From an uncultured Paracoccaceae bacterium (lineage in GTDB: Bacteria; Pseudomonadota; Alphaproteobacteria; Rhodobacterales; Rhodobacteraceae): a stretch of 64,000 bases of DNA. Position 1 is the first letter of the stretch, and every line of letters starts with the position of its first letter. The stretch lies in NCBI GenBank assembly GCA_947494445.1, contig CANLVD010000003.1, positions 310,001 through 374,000 of the forward strand, given 5' to 3'. Made by a program: the position numbers and the translations under genes. Positions 36,416 through 45,759 of the stretch are shown here, piece by piece. The notes beneath the pieces are model-generated. The model was not told the DNA's origin. It searched no databases and worked only from the letters and a program-made list of their open reading frames with translations.

Positions 36416-37732
36416 ATGTTCGCGCGGATTTGGCAAGCCGGGCTGCTGGCCACACTGCTTGCAACCGGCACGGTGGCCCAAGCACAATCCCTGATCCGGG
36501 ATGCCGAGATTGAACAGACCCTGCGCCTGATCGCTGATCCGGTGCTGCGCGCGGCCGGTCTTGGCACCTCTCGCGTCGATCTTTACATCGTCAACAATCG
36601 CGAGCTGAACGCCTTTGTGGCAGGAGGCGATAATATTTTTCTGCACAGCGGGCTGTTGGCCAAGCTGGACGGTGTGGCGGAAATTCAGGCCGTTATTGCC
36701 CATGAGGCCGCCCATATCACGGGCGGACATCTGGCGCGCCGCAATCTCAAGCTACGTTCGACCAACACTGCCGCGGGCATCGGTGCACTGCTCGCGGTTC
36801 TGGCCGCGGTTGGTGGCAGTGGTGAGGCAGCGGTGGCGATTGGCTCTGGTTCGCAAGAAGCACTGCGGCGCAACCTGCTGGCCCATTCCCGCGCCGAAGA
36901 GGCTTCAGCCGATCAGGCAGGGCTGAATTACATGGTTGGTGCAGGCGCGGACGCTCAGGCCATGCTGCGCGTGCTCAAGCTGTTTCGCGGGCAGGAGCTT
37001 TTGTCGAACAACCGGATGGACCCTTACGTGCGCACCCATCCGCTCTGGTCGGACAGGTTTCGCCTGCTGGAGGATCGGATCGCATCGGCCCCAAAGGGCA
37101 AACCGCCGTCTGATACGCTGAAATACTGGCATGCGCGCATGGTCGCCAAATTCGATGCCTTCCAACTGCCGCCTGCGCGCATCCTGAGAAACACCAAGGG
37201 AAACGGCGAGATTGCGACCCTGTCGCGCGCCATAGCCTATCACCGGTTGCCGAACACCAAGAAATCCGAGGCAGCCGTCAATGCACTGGTCAAGGCGCGT
37301 CCCAAGGATCCGTTCTACTGGGACCTCAAGGGGCAATTTGCGATCGAGAATGGCAAGGCGGCTGACGCGATCCGGGCTTACCGGCAGGCGGTCAGCCTTG
37401 CACCCAAATCCCCGCTGCTGCTGGCAGGGCTGGGCCGCGCGTTGGTCGCGGAAGGGTCCAATGCAGCCGTGCGCGAAGCCTTGAGCGTGCTTGAAACCTC
37501 AAACCGGCTCGATCGCGCGAATGCACAAGTGCTGCGCGATCTTGGCCGGGCCTATGCGATGACCGGGCAGAAGGGACGCGCCTCATTGGCCACGGCGGAA
37601 CGTTTCGCCTTGCAAACGCGCTTCAAGGATGCTGAGATTCACGCCAAACGTGCAGCGGGCGCTTTGCCGGAGGGCACTCCGGCCTGGCGTCGGGCTCAGG
37701 ACATCCTGAAGATGGCCGCCCGCATGAAATGA
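36416..37732 (+). CDS. M48 metalloprotease with TPR-like C-terminus (BepA-like)
   Basis: 438 aa. A signal peptide (MFARIWQAGLLATLLATGTVAQA) precedes the M48 catalytic domain with the zinc motif HEAAH (about residue 100) and EASADQAG as the third-ligand region. The C-terminal half (about 275-420) reads as tetratricopeptide-like helices (PFYWDLKGQFAIENGKAADAI). The organisation matches BepA/YfgC, a periplasmic protease that controls outer-membrane protein assembly. Its stop overlaps an upstream in-frame ATG of the next gene. Confidence 0.9.
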   Translation: MFARIWQAGLLATLLATGTVAQAQSLIRDAEIEQTLRLIADPVLRAAGLGTSRVDLYIVNNRELNAFVAGGDNIFLHSGLLAKLDGVAEIQAVIAHEAAHITGGHLARRNLKLRSTNTAAGIGALLAVLAAVGGSGEAAVAIGSGSQEALRRNLLAHSRAEEASADQAGLNYMVGAGADAQAMLRVLKLFRGQELLSNNRMDPYVRTHPLWSDRFRLLEDRIASAPKGKPPSDTLKYWHARMVAKFDAFQLPPARILRNTKGNGEIATLSRAIAYHRLPNTKKSEAAVNALVKARPKDPFYWDLKGQFAIENGKAADAIRAYRQAVSLAPKSPLLLAGLGRALVAEGSNAAVREALSVLETSNRLDRANAQVLRDLGRAYAMTGQKGRASLATAERFALQTRFKDAEIHAKRAAGALPEGTPAWRRAQDILKMAARMK

Positions 37733-37746
37733 ATTGGGAGCAGGTA

Positions 37747-38487
37747 ATGGGTTTGAAAACAAGTCTTTGGGCAGCCACTCTGCTGGTGGCCACAGGTGCA
37801 CAGGCTCAGGATCTGGGCGATATAGATCGCGAGGCGTTTCGAGCAGAAGTACGCGCCTACCTTCTGGAAAATCCTGAAGTGCTGCTGGAGGCCATGGACG
37901 TCCTGCGCGCCCGTAATGCCGCAGAAGAGGCACGTGCAGACGAGGATCTGATCGCCGACAATCTGGAAGCCCTAACCAACAGCCCGCTGGCCTGGGTCGG
38001 CGGCAATCCCGATGGCGATGTGACGATGATCGAATTTCTGGATTACCAGTGCGGCTACTGCAAGCAAGCCCATGAAGACGTCAAGGAGCTTGTCCAAACC
38101 GACGGAAACATTCGCTACATCGTGATGGAACTTCCCATTCTGGGGCCAGAGTCCGTGGTAGCAGCCCGCGCTGCAACGGCTGTGCTGGAACATCAGGGAC
38201 CGGAAGTCTATGCGGCTTTCCATGACGCCCTGATGTCGTTCCGGGGCCGCCTGAATGATGATGTCATCGGCAAGATCGCAGCCTCAACAGGCGTGAATGT
38301 CAGCCAGATGATCGCGGATATGGAAAGCGACAGCGTTGGCGCGCATCTTGATATGGTCAAGGGGCTGGCTGCGAAGCTGAACGTGAACGGCACGCCTGCG
38401 TTCGTGATCGGCAACCGCATGGTCCGCGGCTATCGCCCGCTTGACGGGATGCGTCAGGAGGTCAGCGCGGCACGTGAGGCCAGTTGA
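37747..38487 (+). CDS. DsbA-family thiol:disulfide oxidoreductase
   Basis: 246 aa, exported (signal peptide around LWAATLLVATGAQAQ). A short N-terminal DsbA_N-like helix region (FRAEVRAYLLENPEVLLEAM) is followed by the thioredoxin fold with active site CGYC (FLDYQCGYCKQAH) and cis-proline NGTPAFVIG. This form resembles Com1/ScsC-type oxidases or isomerases. The start is ATG 37747, set by GGGAGCAGG upstream; an in-frame ATG at 37729 overlaps the M48 stop. It probably shares the operon with the protease. Confidence 0.9.
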   Translation: MGLKTSLWAATLLVATGAQAQDLGDIDREAFRAEVRAYLLENPEVLLEAMDVLRARNAAEEARADEDLIADNLEALTNSPLAWVGGNPDGDVTMIEFLDYQCGYCKQAHEDVKELVQTDGNIRYIVMELPILGPESVVAARAATAVLEHQGPEVYAAFHDALMSFRGRLNDDVIGKIAASTGVNVSQMIADMESDSVGAHLDMVKGLAAKLNVNGTPAFVIGNRMVRGYRPLDGMRQEVSAAREAS

Positions 38488-38576
38488 TGGTTTTATTGAC
38501 CTTTTCCTAGGGTAAAGGCTTGTGTAGAAGGCGGCGAAAGAGCGGCAGAGACATTCCGAGGACAACGAGGATAACA

Positions 38577-39083
38577 ATGACAAAAGACACTCACACATCG
38601 GACGTGGCATTCATCGAGGCATTGGCAGATCTCTTGCGAAAGAACGATCTGTCCGAGATTGAAGTGCGCCGGGACTACGCCGAGGATGATGCCCTGACTG
38701 TTCGGGTGGCCCGGCAGGCAGCCGTTGTGGCAGCCCCTGCCGTTGCGGCCCCCGCCCCGGCGGCACCAGCCCCTGCGCCCGCAGCAGCTGCGCCTGCGGC
38801 GGCTCCTGCCGCAGCAGCACCTGCGGCCTCAGATGATCCCGCCCAGCATCCCGGTGCCGTGACCTCACCCATTGTGGGAACAATCTATCTGCAACCGGAA
38901 CCCGGCTCTCCCGCGTTTGTCAGTGTTGGTGCGACCGTGACCGAAGGGCAGACCATCGCGATTGTTGAGGCGATGAAAACGATGAACCAGATCCCGGCCC
39001 CCCGCTCGGGCGTCGTATCGCGCATTCTGGTCGAGGATGGTGCGCCGGTCGAGTTTGGCGCTCCAATTCTGATCCTCGAATAA
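38577..39083 (+). CDS. accB: acetyl-CoA carboxylase biotin carboxyl carrier protein
   Basis: 168 aa. An N-terminal helix region (about 1-45) is followed by a flexible Ala/Pro linker (about 48-88) and the biotinyl domain with the modified lysine Lys134 in VEAMKTMNQI. It carries CO2 between AccC and the carboxyltransferase at the first step of fatty acid synthesis. The start is ATG 38577. It lies 10 bases upstream of accC, the usual pairing. Confidence 0.95.
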   Translation: MTKDTHTSDVAFIEALADLLRKNDLSEIEVRRDYAEDDALTVRVARQAAVVAAPAVAAPAPAAPAPAPAAAAPAAAPAAAAPAASDDPAQHPGAVTSPIVGTIYLQPEPGSPAFVSVGATVTEGQTIAIVEAMKTMNQIPAPRSGVVSRILVEDGAPVEFGAPILILE

Positions 39084-39093
39084 GGCGCAGCTG

Positions 39094-40437
39094 ATGTTCA
39101 AAAAGATCCTCATCGCCAACCGTGGCGAGATCGCGCTTCGCATCGTCAGGGCCTGCAAGGAAATGGGCATCGGCTCGGTGGCGGTGCATTCCACTGCAGA
39201 TGCCGATGCAATGCATGTGCGCATGGCCGACGAAAGTGTCTGCATCGGGCCACCATCTGGCGCAAAAAGCTATCTGTCTATCCCATCCATCATCTCGGCC
39301 TGTGAGATCACCGGCGCTGAGGCTGTTCATCCGGGCTATGGTTTCTTGTCCGAAAACGCCCAGTTCGTGCAGGTGCTTGAGGACCATTCGATCGCGTTCA
39401 TCGGCCCGACCTCGGATCACATCCGCACCATGGGCGACAAGATCACGGCCAAGGACACGATGAAGAACCTTGGCGTGCCATGCGTGCCCGGATCAGATGG
39501 TGCTGTGCCGACCGTGGAAGAGGCCCATGAGGTCGCGGCCGAAATGGGCTTTCCGGTGATTGTGAAGGCCACCGCAGGCGGTGGTGGCCGCGGCATGAAG
39601 CTTGCCCGCACAGCAAATGATCTGTCTGAGGCGTTTTCAACCGCACGGTCTGAGGCCAAAGGCGCCTTTGGCAATGACGAGGTCTATATCGAGAAATACC
39701 TCACCCTGCCGCGGCACATCGAAGTACAGGTGTTTGGCGATGGCAAGGGTCAGGCGGTGCATCTGGGCGAGCGGGATTGCTCGCTTCAACGTCGTCACCA
39801 GAAAGTCTTTGAAGAAGCGCCCTCGCCCGCGATTGATGCCGAGACACGCGCGCGCATCGGCAAAACCTGTGCCGAGGCTGTGGCCGCGATCAATTACACC
39901 GGTGCCGGCACAATCGAATTTCTTTTTGAGAACGGTGAGTTCTACTTCATCGAGATGAACACCCGTCTGCAGGTTGAACACCCGGTGACAGAGGCGGTTT
40001 ACGGCGTTGATCTGGTGCAAGAGCAGATCCGCGTTGCCGCTGGCCTGCCGATGTCGCTGGAGCAGGACAAGCTGATCCCCAAGGGCCATGCCATTGAATG
40101 CCGGATCAACGCGGAGAAGCTGCCGGAATTTGCGCCCTCGCCCGGAACAATCGAGGCCTATCATGCGCCCGGTGGACTGGGCGTGCGGATGGACAGCGCG
40201 ATTTATCAGGGCTACCGCATCCCGCCCTATTACGACAGCCTGATCGGCAAGCTGATCGTCGAGGCACCGGATCGCGATCAGGCGTTGGCACGTCTGCGCC
40301 GGGCATTGGATGAGTTTGTCGTCGATGGAATTCACACGACCATACCGTTGTTCCACGAACTGCTCGACGCACCCGCTGTTCAGTCCGGGGACTACAACAT
40401 CCACTGGCTGGAGAAGTTCCTCGCGGGCGAGGCCTGA
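39094..40437 (+). CDS. accC: acetyl-CoA carboxylase biotin carboxylase
   Basis: 447 aa ATP-grasp enzyme that carboxylates biotin on AccB. Motifs include ILIANRGEIALRIVRACKEMG at the N-terminus (in pieces IANRGEIALRIVRA), the glycine-rich loop TAGGGGRGMK, RDCSLQRRHQKV and EMNTRLQVEHPVTE. The length is standard. accB is just upstream, aat follows 23 bases downstream. Confidence 0.97.
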   Translation: MFKKILIANRGEIALRIVRACKEMGIGSVAVHSTADADAMHVRMADESVCIGPPSGAKSYLSIPSIISACEITGAEAVHPGYGFLSENAQFVQVLEDHSIAFIGPTSDHIRTMGDKITAKDTMKNLGVPCVPGSDGAVPTVEEAHEVAAEMGFPVIVKATAGGGGRGMKLARTANDLSEAFSTARSEAKGAFGNDEVYIEKYLTLPRHIEVQVFGDGKGQAVHLGERDCSLQRRHQKVFEEAPSPAIDAETRARIGKTCAEAVAAINYTGAGTIEFLFENGEFYFIEMNTRLQVEHPVTEAVYGVDLVQEQIRVAAGLPMSLEQDKLIPKGHAIECRINAEKLPEFAPSPGTIEAYHAPGGLGVRMDSAIYQGYRIPPYYDSLIGKLIVEAPDRDQALARLRRALDEFVVDGIHTTIPLFHELLDAPAVQSGDYNIHWLEKFLAGEA

Positions 40438-40460
40438 AACAAAACATTGAGACACATGAG

Positions 40461-41114
40461 ATGAAGGACGAGCAGACACCGCCGATCACCGCCCGGTTGC
40501 TGCTTCAGGCCTATGCATCAGGTGTCTTTCCAATGGCTGAAAGCGCCGGGGATCGCGAGATTTTCTGGGTCGATCCCAAACGCCGCGGGATCATTCCCCT
40601 CGACGGGCTGAATGTTTCGCGCTCCTTGCGCAAGGCGGTTCTGCGCCAGGATCACCGGGTGGCGGTCAACACGGCGTTTCGGGCGACAGTGGCGGCCTGC
40701 GCGGATCGGTCCGAGACCTGGATCAATGACGAGATTCTCGATCTCTATTGCGAGCTTAATCAGCTGGGGTTTGCCCATTCGGTCGAAATCTGGGCGGATG
40801 ATGAATTGGTTGGCGGGCTTTACGGGGTCTGTATCGGTGGGGCTTTCTTTGGTGAAAGCATGTTCTCAGCCAAACGCGACGCCTCGAAAATCGCGCTGGT
40901 GCATCTGGTGGCAAGACTGCGCGAGGGCGGGTTCGGTCTGCTGGACACCCAGTTTGTCACCGACCATCTGAAATCACTGGGCGCGGTTGAGATCAGCCGA
41001 TCCAAGTACCACAAGCTGCTGAATACTGCGTTGAATTTGAATGCAAATTTCTGGGCGCTTCCACGCGGGGCAGAGCCCTACTCGGTGCTGCAGCGGACTA
41101 CCCAGACGTCATAG
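40461..41114 (+). CDS. aat: leucyl/phenylalanyl-tRNA--protein transferase
   Basis: 217 aa. It adds Leu or Phe to proteins with N-terminal Arg or Lys, making them N-end-rule substrates for the ClpAP/ClpS route. Motifs are LLLQAYASGVFPMAES, EIFWVDPKRRGIIPLD, GGLYGVCIGGAFFGESMFS and the C-terminal DTQFVTDHLKSLGA. Its last 37 bases overlap the end of the convergent DUF2155 gene. Confidence 0.95.
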   Translation: MKDEQTPPITARLLLQAYASGVFPMAESAGDREIFWVDPKRRGIIPLDGLNVSRSLRKAVLRQDHRVAVNTAFRATVAACADRSETWINDEILDLYCELNQLGFAHSVEIWADDELVGGLYGVCIGGAFFGESMFSAKRDASKIALVHLVARLREGGFGLLDTQFVTDHLKSLGAVEISRSKYHKLLNTALNLNANFWALPRGAEPYSVLQRTTQTS

Positions 41115-41548
41115 CGCGGGTGATCCAACGCCGACAGTGCCGGGCTTGACGCGAACATCCAGCCGGAAAACCGGATGTCATCCTCGCGCTGGTCGCGGAT
41201 GCGCAGGAAGGCAAATGCTTCCGATCCGATCTCCCCTTCGGGATAGCGACAGCTGAGGGCAGCGATCTGCAGGCGCTCGAAATCGACAATCGTGCCGGAG
41301 GCCACCTTGAAATCAGTCACCGACCCGGTAACCGTATCAAGCCCGCGCAACACCACAAACGGGGCTTCCAGTGTCGGGAGATCCGTGGGCGCGCCAGCAT
41401 CTTCGGGCACGAACCCTTCCTCGGGCAGCAACCCGGTTTCAGCATCGATCGGCGTGCCGTCCTGATTGAAACCCTGATTCAGAGTGGTTTGCGCAACAAC
41501 AGCCTGCCCGATCCCCAGACAGGCCAGACAGGCGATAGCAAACCGCAT
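41078..41548 (-). CDS. DUF2155 secreted protein
   Basis: 156 aa with a signal peptide (MRFAIACLACLGIGQAVVA). The conserved domain is C-terminal: VVLRGLDTVTGSVTDFKV, then SSPALSALDHPRYDVWVVRC, the hallmark of DUF2155. The function is unknown; in alphaproteobacteria it sits in this same cluster with mlaD and NDUFA12. The start codon shares a base with the mlaD stop, and the 3' end overlaps aat by 37 bases. Confidence 0.9.
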   Translation of the reverse strand: MRFAIACLACLGIGQAVVAQTTLNQGFNQDGTPIDAETGLLPEEGFVPEDAGAPTDLPTLEAPFVVLRGLDTVTGSVTDFKVASGTIVDFERLQIAALSCRYPEGEIGSEAFAFLRIRDQREDDIRFSGWMFASSPALSALDHPRYDVWVVRCSTE

Positions 41549-41997
41549 CAGCCCGATCCGTCGCCGGTCGCGAATTTCAAAAGCAGGTTGAGTAGCGAGA
41601 CGGAGCTTTGGGTGAGCAGCACTTCCTCGCCGTCTTCGAGCATGAAGTCCGACCCACCGGGTGCCACTTCGATGAAGGATCCACCCAAGAGGCCTTCGCT
41701 GGCCACTGAAATCTCGGAATCATCGGGGATCAGCACATCCTTGGCCACGGCAAAGGACAGTCTTGCCTGATAGGTCTCACGGTCCAGTTCCAGACCAGTG
41801 ACCGTGCCCACCTTGACGCCAGCAAGGCGCACATCCGTCCCGACCGAGATGCCTTCCGCACTGTTGAAACTGGCGTTCAGTTCATAGCTGTCAGATGTCG
41901 TACCCATGGAGGTTGACTGGCTGGCAAAGGCCAGAAACCCGACCGCCACCGCAACCACGGCCGCGCCCACCAATGTCTCCGCCGCTGAATTGGCCAT
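41548..41997 (-). CDS. mlaD: MlaD-family outer-membrane lipid asymmetry protein
   Basis: 149 aa. One N-terminal membrane helix (LVGAAVVAVAVGFLAFA) is followed by a single MCE domain (about 40-120, YELNASFNSAEGISVGTDVRLAGV and the GGSFIEVAPGG loop, given in part). MlaD hexamers help move phospholipid between membranes. The start is ATG 41997, and the gene overlaps DUF2155 by one base (TGATG). No mlaE/mlaF partners are in the window. Confidence 0.92.
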   Translation of the reverse strand: MANSAAETLVGAAVVAVAVGFLAFASQSTSMGTTSDSYELNASFNSAEGISVGTDVRLAGVKVGTVTGLELDRETYQARLSFAVAKDVLIPDDSEISVASEGLLGGSFIEVAPGGSDFMLEDGEEVLLTQSSVSLLNLLLKFATGDGSG

Positions 41998-42001
41998 CAG
42001 A

Positions 42002-42376
42002 TTATTCCGGCTGCCATGCCTCATAGTCCTTGCGGACCACAGGCTTGGAGGACAGAAGGCTGCCCGGTGGATGATAGGCTGCAGGTGTGCCAGTCAAATT
42101 GGGCTTATGCGCCTTTTCCCACGACTTGCGCGCAAGTGGCGCTTTTGTCGGTGGATCCTGATAGGTCTGGTGCAGCCAGCCGTGCCATTCGGGTGACACG
42201 CGGGAGGCTTCAATCTCGCCATTGTAGATCACCCAGCGTCGTTTGCCATCGGCGGTCTGGTAAAAGACGTTGCCCTGCTCGTCCTCACCCACACGTTGAC
42301 CCTTGCGGGAGGTGAAGATGCGGGTGCCCAGAGTCTGGCCATCCCACCAACACAGAACCTGGCTCAAAATACCCAT
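42002..42376 (-). CDS. NDUFA12-like complex I accessory subunit
   Basis: 124 aa. Matches the B17.2/NDUFA12 family: [17 protein letters not shown] near the N-terminus, [25 protein letters not shown] in the middle (in pieces [14 protein letters not shown] and EWHGWLH) and [12 protein letters not shown]-like [15 protein letters not shown]. It is an alphaproteobacterial counterpart of the mitochondrial complex I accessory subunit. It is 4 bases upstream of mlaD, in the same operon. Confidence 0.92.
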   Translation of the reverse strand: MGILSQVLCWWDGQTLGTRIFTSRKGQRVGEDEQGNVFYQTADGKRRWVIYNGEIEASRVSPEWHGWLHQTYQDPPTKAPLARKSWEKAHKPNLTGTPAAYHPPGSLLSSKPVVRKDYEAWQPE

Positions 42377-42442
42377 GACGGATCCTCGTTCAGCGGCGCG
42401 TTGCCGCTTTATCCCCGATCTGATCGCAGACGTCCAGCGGGA

Positions 42443-43708
42443 TCAACCCGCTGACGCCGGCTCTTCCTTGGTTTCGGAATAAATGATGAGCGGTTCGCCC
42501 TCACGACGGATCGCTTCGTCATTCACGACCACTTCCGAGACATTCACCATCGCGGGAATTTCGAACATGGTGTCGAGCAGAACTTCCTCGAGGATCGAAC
42601 GAAGACCTCGCGCGCCGGTTTTGCGCTCGATCGCCTTGGTGGCAATGGCCTTCAAAGCATCTTCGGTGAAGTTCAGTTGCACATCTTCCATCTCGAACAG
42701 CCGCTGGTACTGCTTGACCAAAGCGTTCTTGGGTTCGGACAGGATCGTGACCAGAGCCTCCTCATCCAGATCGGTGAGCGTGGCAATCACCGGCAGACGG
42801 CCGACAAATTCCGGGATCAGACCAAATTTCAGCAGATCCTCAGGCTCCAGCTCCTGGAACAACTCTCCAACGCGCCGGTCATCCTCGACCTTCACATCCG
42901 CGCCAAAGCCCATGGCCGAGCCCTTGCCGCGCTGCGCGATAATCTTGTCCAGACCCGCGAATGCACCGCCACAGATGAACAGGATGTTCGTCGTGTCGAC
43001 CTGCAGAAACTCCTGCTGAGGGTGTTTCCTGCCGCCTTGTGGGGGCACGGAGGCGACCGTGCCTTCCATGATCTTCAACAAGGCCTGCTGCACACCCTCG
43101 CCGGAGACATCCCGGGTGATCGAAGGGTTGTCGGATTTGCGGCTGATCTTGTCGACTTCGTCGATGTAGACGATGCCGCGCTGCGCACGTTCGACGTTGT
43201 ATTCGGCTGATTGCAGAAGCTTCAGGATGATGTTCTCGACATCCTCGCCCACATAGCCCGCCTCTGTCAGCGTGGTCGCGTCGGCCATCGTGAACGGCAC
43301 ATCCAGAATGCGTGCAAGCGTCTGGGCCAGAAGCGTCTTGCCGCAACCGGTCGGGCCGATCAGCATGATATTCGATTTCGCCAGTTCGACATCCCCGTTC
43401 TTCTGGGAATGGTTCAGGCGCTTGTAATGGTTGTGAACAGCGACCGAGAGCACCCGCTTGGCGCGCTCCTGTCCGATCACGTAATCGTCCAGCACACCGC
43501 AAATTTCCTGCGGGCTGGGCACGCCTTCGGAGGATTTCACCAAAGAGCTCTTCGTCTCTTCCCGGATGATGTCCATGCACAGTTCGACACATTCATCACA
43601 GATGAACACGGTCGGGCCTGCAATCAGCTTGCGCACCTCGTGCTGGCTCTTTCCGCAGAAAGAGCAATAGAGCGTGTTTTTGGACTCACTCCCGCCGGAT
43701 TTTGTCAT
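42443..43708 (-). CDS. clpX: ATP-dependent protease ATP-binding subunit ClpX
   Basis: 421 aa unfoldase. The N-terminal zinc finger ([11 protein letters not shown] and [10 protein letters not shown]) is followed by a AAA+ domain with Walker A GPTGCGKT, Walker [10 protein letters not shown] and the pore-loop GYVGEDVEN, then the C-terminal sensor domain. It feeds substrates to ClpP. clpP lies 323 bases upstream on the same strand, so clpX may be read from its own promoter as well as from the clpP promoter. Confidence 0.97.
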   Translation of the reverse strand: MTKSGGSESKNTLYCSFCGKSQHEVRKLIAGPTVFICDECVELCMDIIREETKSSLVKSSEGVPSPQEICGVLDDYVIGQERAKRVLSVAVHNHYKRLNHSQKNGDVELAKSNIMLIGPTGCGKTLLAQTLARILDVPFTMADATTLTEAGYVGEDVENIILKLLQSAEYNVERAQRGIVYIDEVDKISRKSDNPSITRDVSGEGVQQALLKIMEGTVASVPPQGGRKHPQQEFLQVDTTNILFICGGAFAGLDKIIAQRGKGSAMGFGADVKVEDDRRVGELFQELEPEDLLKFGLIPEFVGRLPVIATLTDLDEEALVTILSEPKNALVKQYQRLFEMEDVQLNFTEDALKAIATKAIERKTGARGLRSILEEVLLDTMFEIPAMVNVSEVVVNDEAIRREGEPLIIYSETKEEPASAG

Positions 43709-44030
43709 CGTGTCCCTCCTGCTCTACCGATCCTGTTCCCGCGCGTGACACATGTCGCGCGAGTCGGTCCCTATCTTGTCAGTTAGGCACGCCTGTCACA
43801 CAAAAGACAAGAGAGCCCCGTTGCGAAAATACGCGCCCAACAAGCTGCCTGATGGCCTTTGGCCAAAATCCCGACATCCGATGTGCCAACATAGTAACCG
43901 CAAATCGCACCATTACAAGGCGATCTGCCCCCTAACCATGGCACAGTGGCGGAGGCACATCGGTGAGCTATGCCACAATTTCGTTGCCTAAGTCTTTCCG
44001 GACCGGAAGTTTAGCACCAAACGGTGCCAA
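43709..44030. other. clpP-clpX intergenic region without a gene
   Basis: 322 bases between two minus-strand genes. No ORF of convincing composition is seen. GCACC-AAAC-GGTGC at 44014-44027, right after the clpP stop, could be its terminator, but no T-run follows. A candidate promoter for clpX would lie near 43710-43800; I could not fix one. Confidence 0.4.
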
Positions 44031-44657
44031 TTATTCGTCTTCGCCGATGCTGCGGTTGGTCACAATATTGTCAATCAGACCCCAGTCCTTGGCCTGCTCT
44101 GCTGTCATGAAATTGTCCCGCTCAAGCGCTGCCTCAACCGCGGACAGTTCCTGCCCGGTGTGTTCGACATAGATCTTGTTGAGCCGGTTCTTGAGGTTCT
44201 GGGTCTCACGCGCATGGATCAGAATGTCAGATGCCTGACCCTGATAACCGCCCGAAGGCTGATGCACCATGATCCGGCTGTTGGGCAGAGACATGCGTAT
44301 GTCCTTCTGGCCCGCAGCCAGAAGAAGCGACCCCATGGACGCCGCCTGCCCCACGCAAAGTGTTGAAATCGCGGGGCGAATATATTGCATCGTGTCATAG
44401 ATCGACAGGCCGGATGTCACCACGCCACCGGGCGAGTTGATGTACATCGCGATTTCCTTCTTGGGGTTTTCGGCCTCAAGAAACAAAAGCTGTGCCACGA
44501 TCAGCGTGGACATGCCATCATGAACGGGGCCTGAAACGAAGATGATCCGCTCCTTCAGGAGGCGCGAGAAAATGTCATACGCCCGCTCTCCCCGTGCGGT
44601 CTGCTCAACCACCATCGGGACCAGAGTGTTCATATATGTGTCAAAAGGATCTTGCAT
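44031..44657 (-). CDS. clpP: ATP-dependent Clp protease proteolytic subunit
   Basis: 208 aa serine protease that forms the 14-mer chamber. The catalytic serine is Ser107 in [16 protein letters not shown] and the histidine is His132 in [14 protein letters not shown]. The N-terminus begins with a short propeptide-like [16 protein letters not shown] before the mature enzyme. It is upstream of clpX and divergent from the secreted hydrolase at 44834. Confidence 0.97.
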   Translation of the reverse strand: MQDPFDTYMNTLVPMVVEQTARGERAYDIFSRLLKERIIFVSGPVHDGMSTLIVAQLLFLEAENPKKEIAMYINSPGGVVTSGLSIYDTMQYIRPAISTLCVGQAASMGSLLLAAGQKDIRMSLPNSRIMVHQPSGGYQGQASDILIHARETQNLKNRLNKIYVEHTGQELSAVEAALERDNFMTAEQAKDWGLIDNIVTNRSIGEDE

Positions 44658-44833
44658 CGGGGCTGCCTCTGGATTGGCGCGCGGTCAGGAATGTGCCACG
44701 CTTGTTGGTGTAAGGAATAAGGGCGGTGCGAGAGGTCTGCAAGGGCACCTCGCAAATCATTGTCGAAAACCTGATCCGTGATCTTCATCAATTGGATAGG
44801 AATTCACTTTAGGACGCATGGAAAGGATCCTGG

Positions 44834-45697
44834 ATGTTCAAACATTTTTTGCAGGCCTGTCTTGCGTTCTGGCTGCTCCCGAGTTGCGTCGCAGCCCAGT
44901 CCCCATGTGCCCTAGGCGCAGCACCTTGTGAAATCGACAGCGGCACCTATCACCTTGAACTGCCCGGAGATGCGACAGGACCGGTGCCGGTCATGGTCTT
45001 TCTGCACGGCGCTGGTGGGTCCGCAGAAGGCATCATGAAAAACCGTCTGATGGTCGAGACGTTTCTGGAATTTGGCTATGGGTTCCTCGCTCCTGACGGC
45101 ATGCGCTATTCCGCCACAAGACCGGGACGGGGCTGGTCGTTTCATCCAGACCGCGAACAAAGACGCGATGAGGTTGCCTTTCTGAATGCGGTCCTGGCTG
45201 ACGCCGCTGATCGTGGTGACATCGACCGCGACGCGGTGGTTCTGTCAGGTTTTTCCATCGGCGGATCCCTGACCTGGTATGTGGCCTGCGCTGATCCGGA
45301 CCTGGCCTTTGCCTACACCCCCATCGGCGGGGCCTACTGGCGCGCGCACCCCGTGCCGGAAGACTGCAACGGACCGGTTCGACTGTTCCATATGCATGGC
45401 TGGTCCGACCGCGTCGTACCGCTTGAGGGACGGCCCCTTGGGGGCGGGCGGATCGTGCAGGGCGACGTTTTTGCAAGTTTCGACATTCTGCGGCAGGTCA
45501 ATGGCTGTGACATGCTGCGCGCCGACAAAACTGCTACGGATGATCGGTTCTGGTTTCGGCGCTGGGACAGTTGCACCTCGGGGATGGAGTTGCGTTTGGG
45601 CCTGCATCCCGGTGGCCATTCGGTGCCGAAAGGCTGGTCGCGGCTGGCCATTGAATGGGTGGATCAGCAGCGAAATACGCCAGTGACCATTCAGTGA
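44834..45697 (+). CDS. secreted alpha/beta hydrolase, PHB-depolymerase-like (LpqC/esterase type)
   Basis: 287 aa with signal peptide (MFKHFLQACLAFWLLPSCVA). The nucleophile is Ser141 in VLSGFSIGGSL. The acid is likely the Asp in HGWSDRVVP, and the histidine in HPGGHSVPKGW. PVMVFLHGAGGSAEG carries the oxyanion-hole loop. These fit the polyhydroxybutyrate depolymerase/feruloyl esterase-like group; the substrate is not determined. A bidirectional terminator follows. Confidence 0.88.
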   Translation: MFKHFLQACLAFWLLPSCVAAQSPCALGAAPCEIDSGTYHLELPGDATGPVPVMVFLHGAGGSAEGIMKNRLMVETFLEFGYGFLAPDGMRYSATRPGRGWSFHPDREQRRDEVAFLNAVLADAADRGDIDRDAVVLSGFSIGGSLTWYVACADPDLAFAYTPIGGAYWRAHPVPEDCNGPVRLFHMHGWSDRVVPLEGRPLGGGRIVQGDVFASFDILRQVNGCDMLRADKTATDDRFWFRRWDSCTSGMELRLGLHPGGHSVPKGWSRLAIEWVDQQRNTPVTIQ

Positions 45698-45704
45698 GCA
45701 GACA

Positions 45705-45740
45705 TAAAAAAGGCCGCAACTCCAACAGAGTGCGGCCCTT
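45705..45740. terminator. bidirectional terminator between the hydrolase and tig
   Basis: GGCCGC (45712-45717) pairs with GCGGCC (45732-45737), and ACTC/GAGT pairs inside. On the minus strand it is followed by a T-run (complement of 45706-45711), so it serves tig; on the plus side a shorter CTTTG tail could serve the hydrolase gene. Confidence 0.8.
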
Positions 45741-45759
45741 TGTTCAGATTGCCTGAAGA

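Noticed and set aside
43740-43761. Imperfect palindrome CGCGCG...CGCGCG before clpX
   Set aside because: The loop needed is too short and the arms too simple; could be chance in GC-rich DNA.
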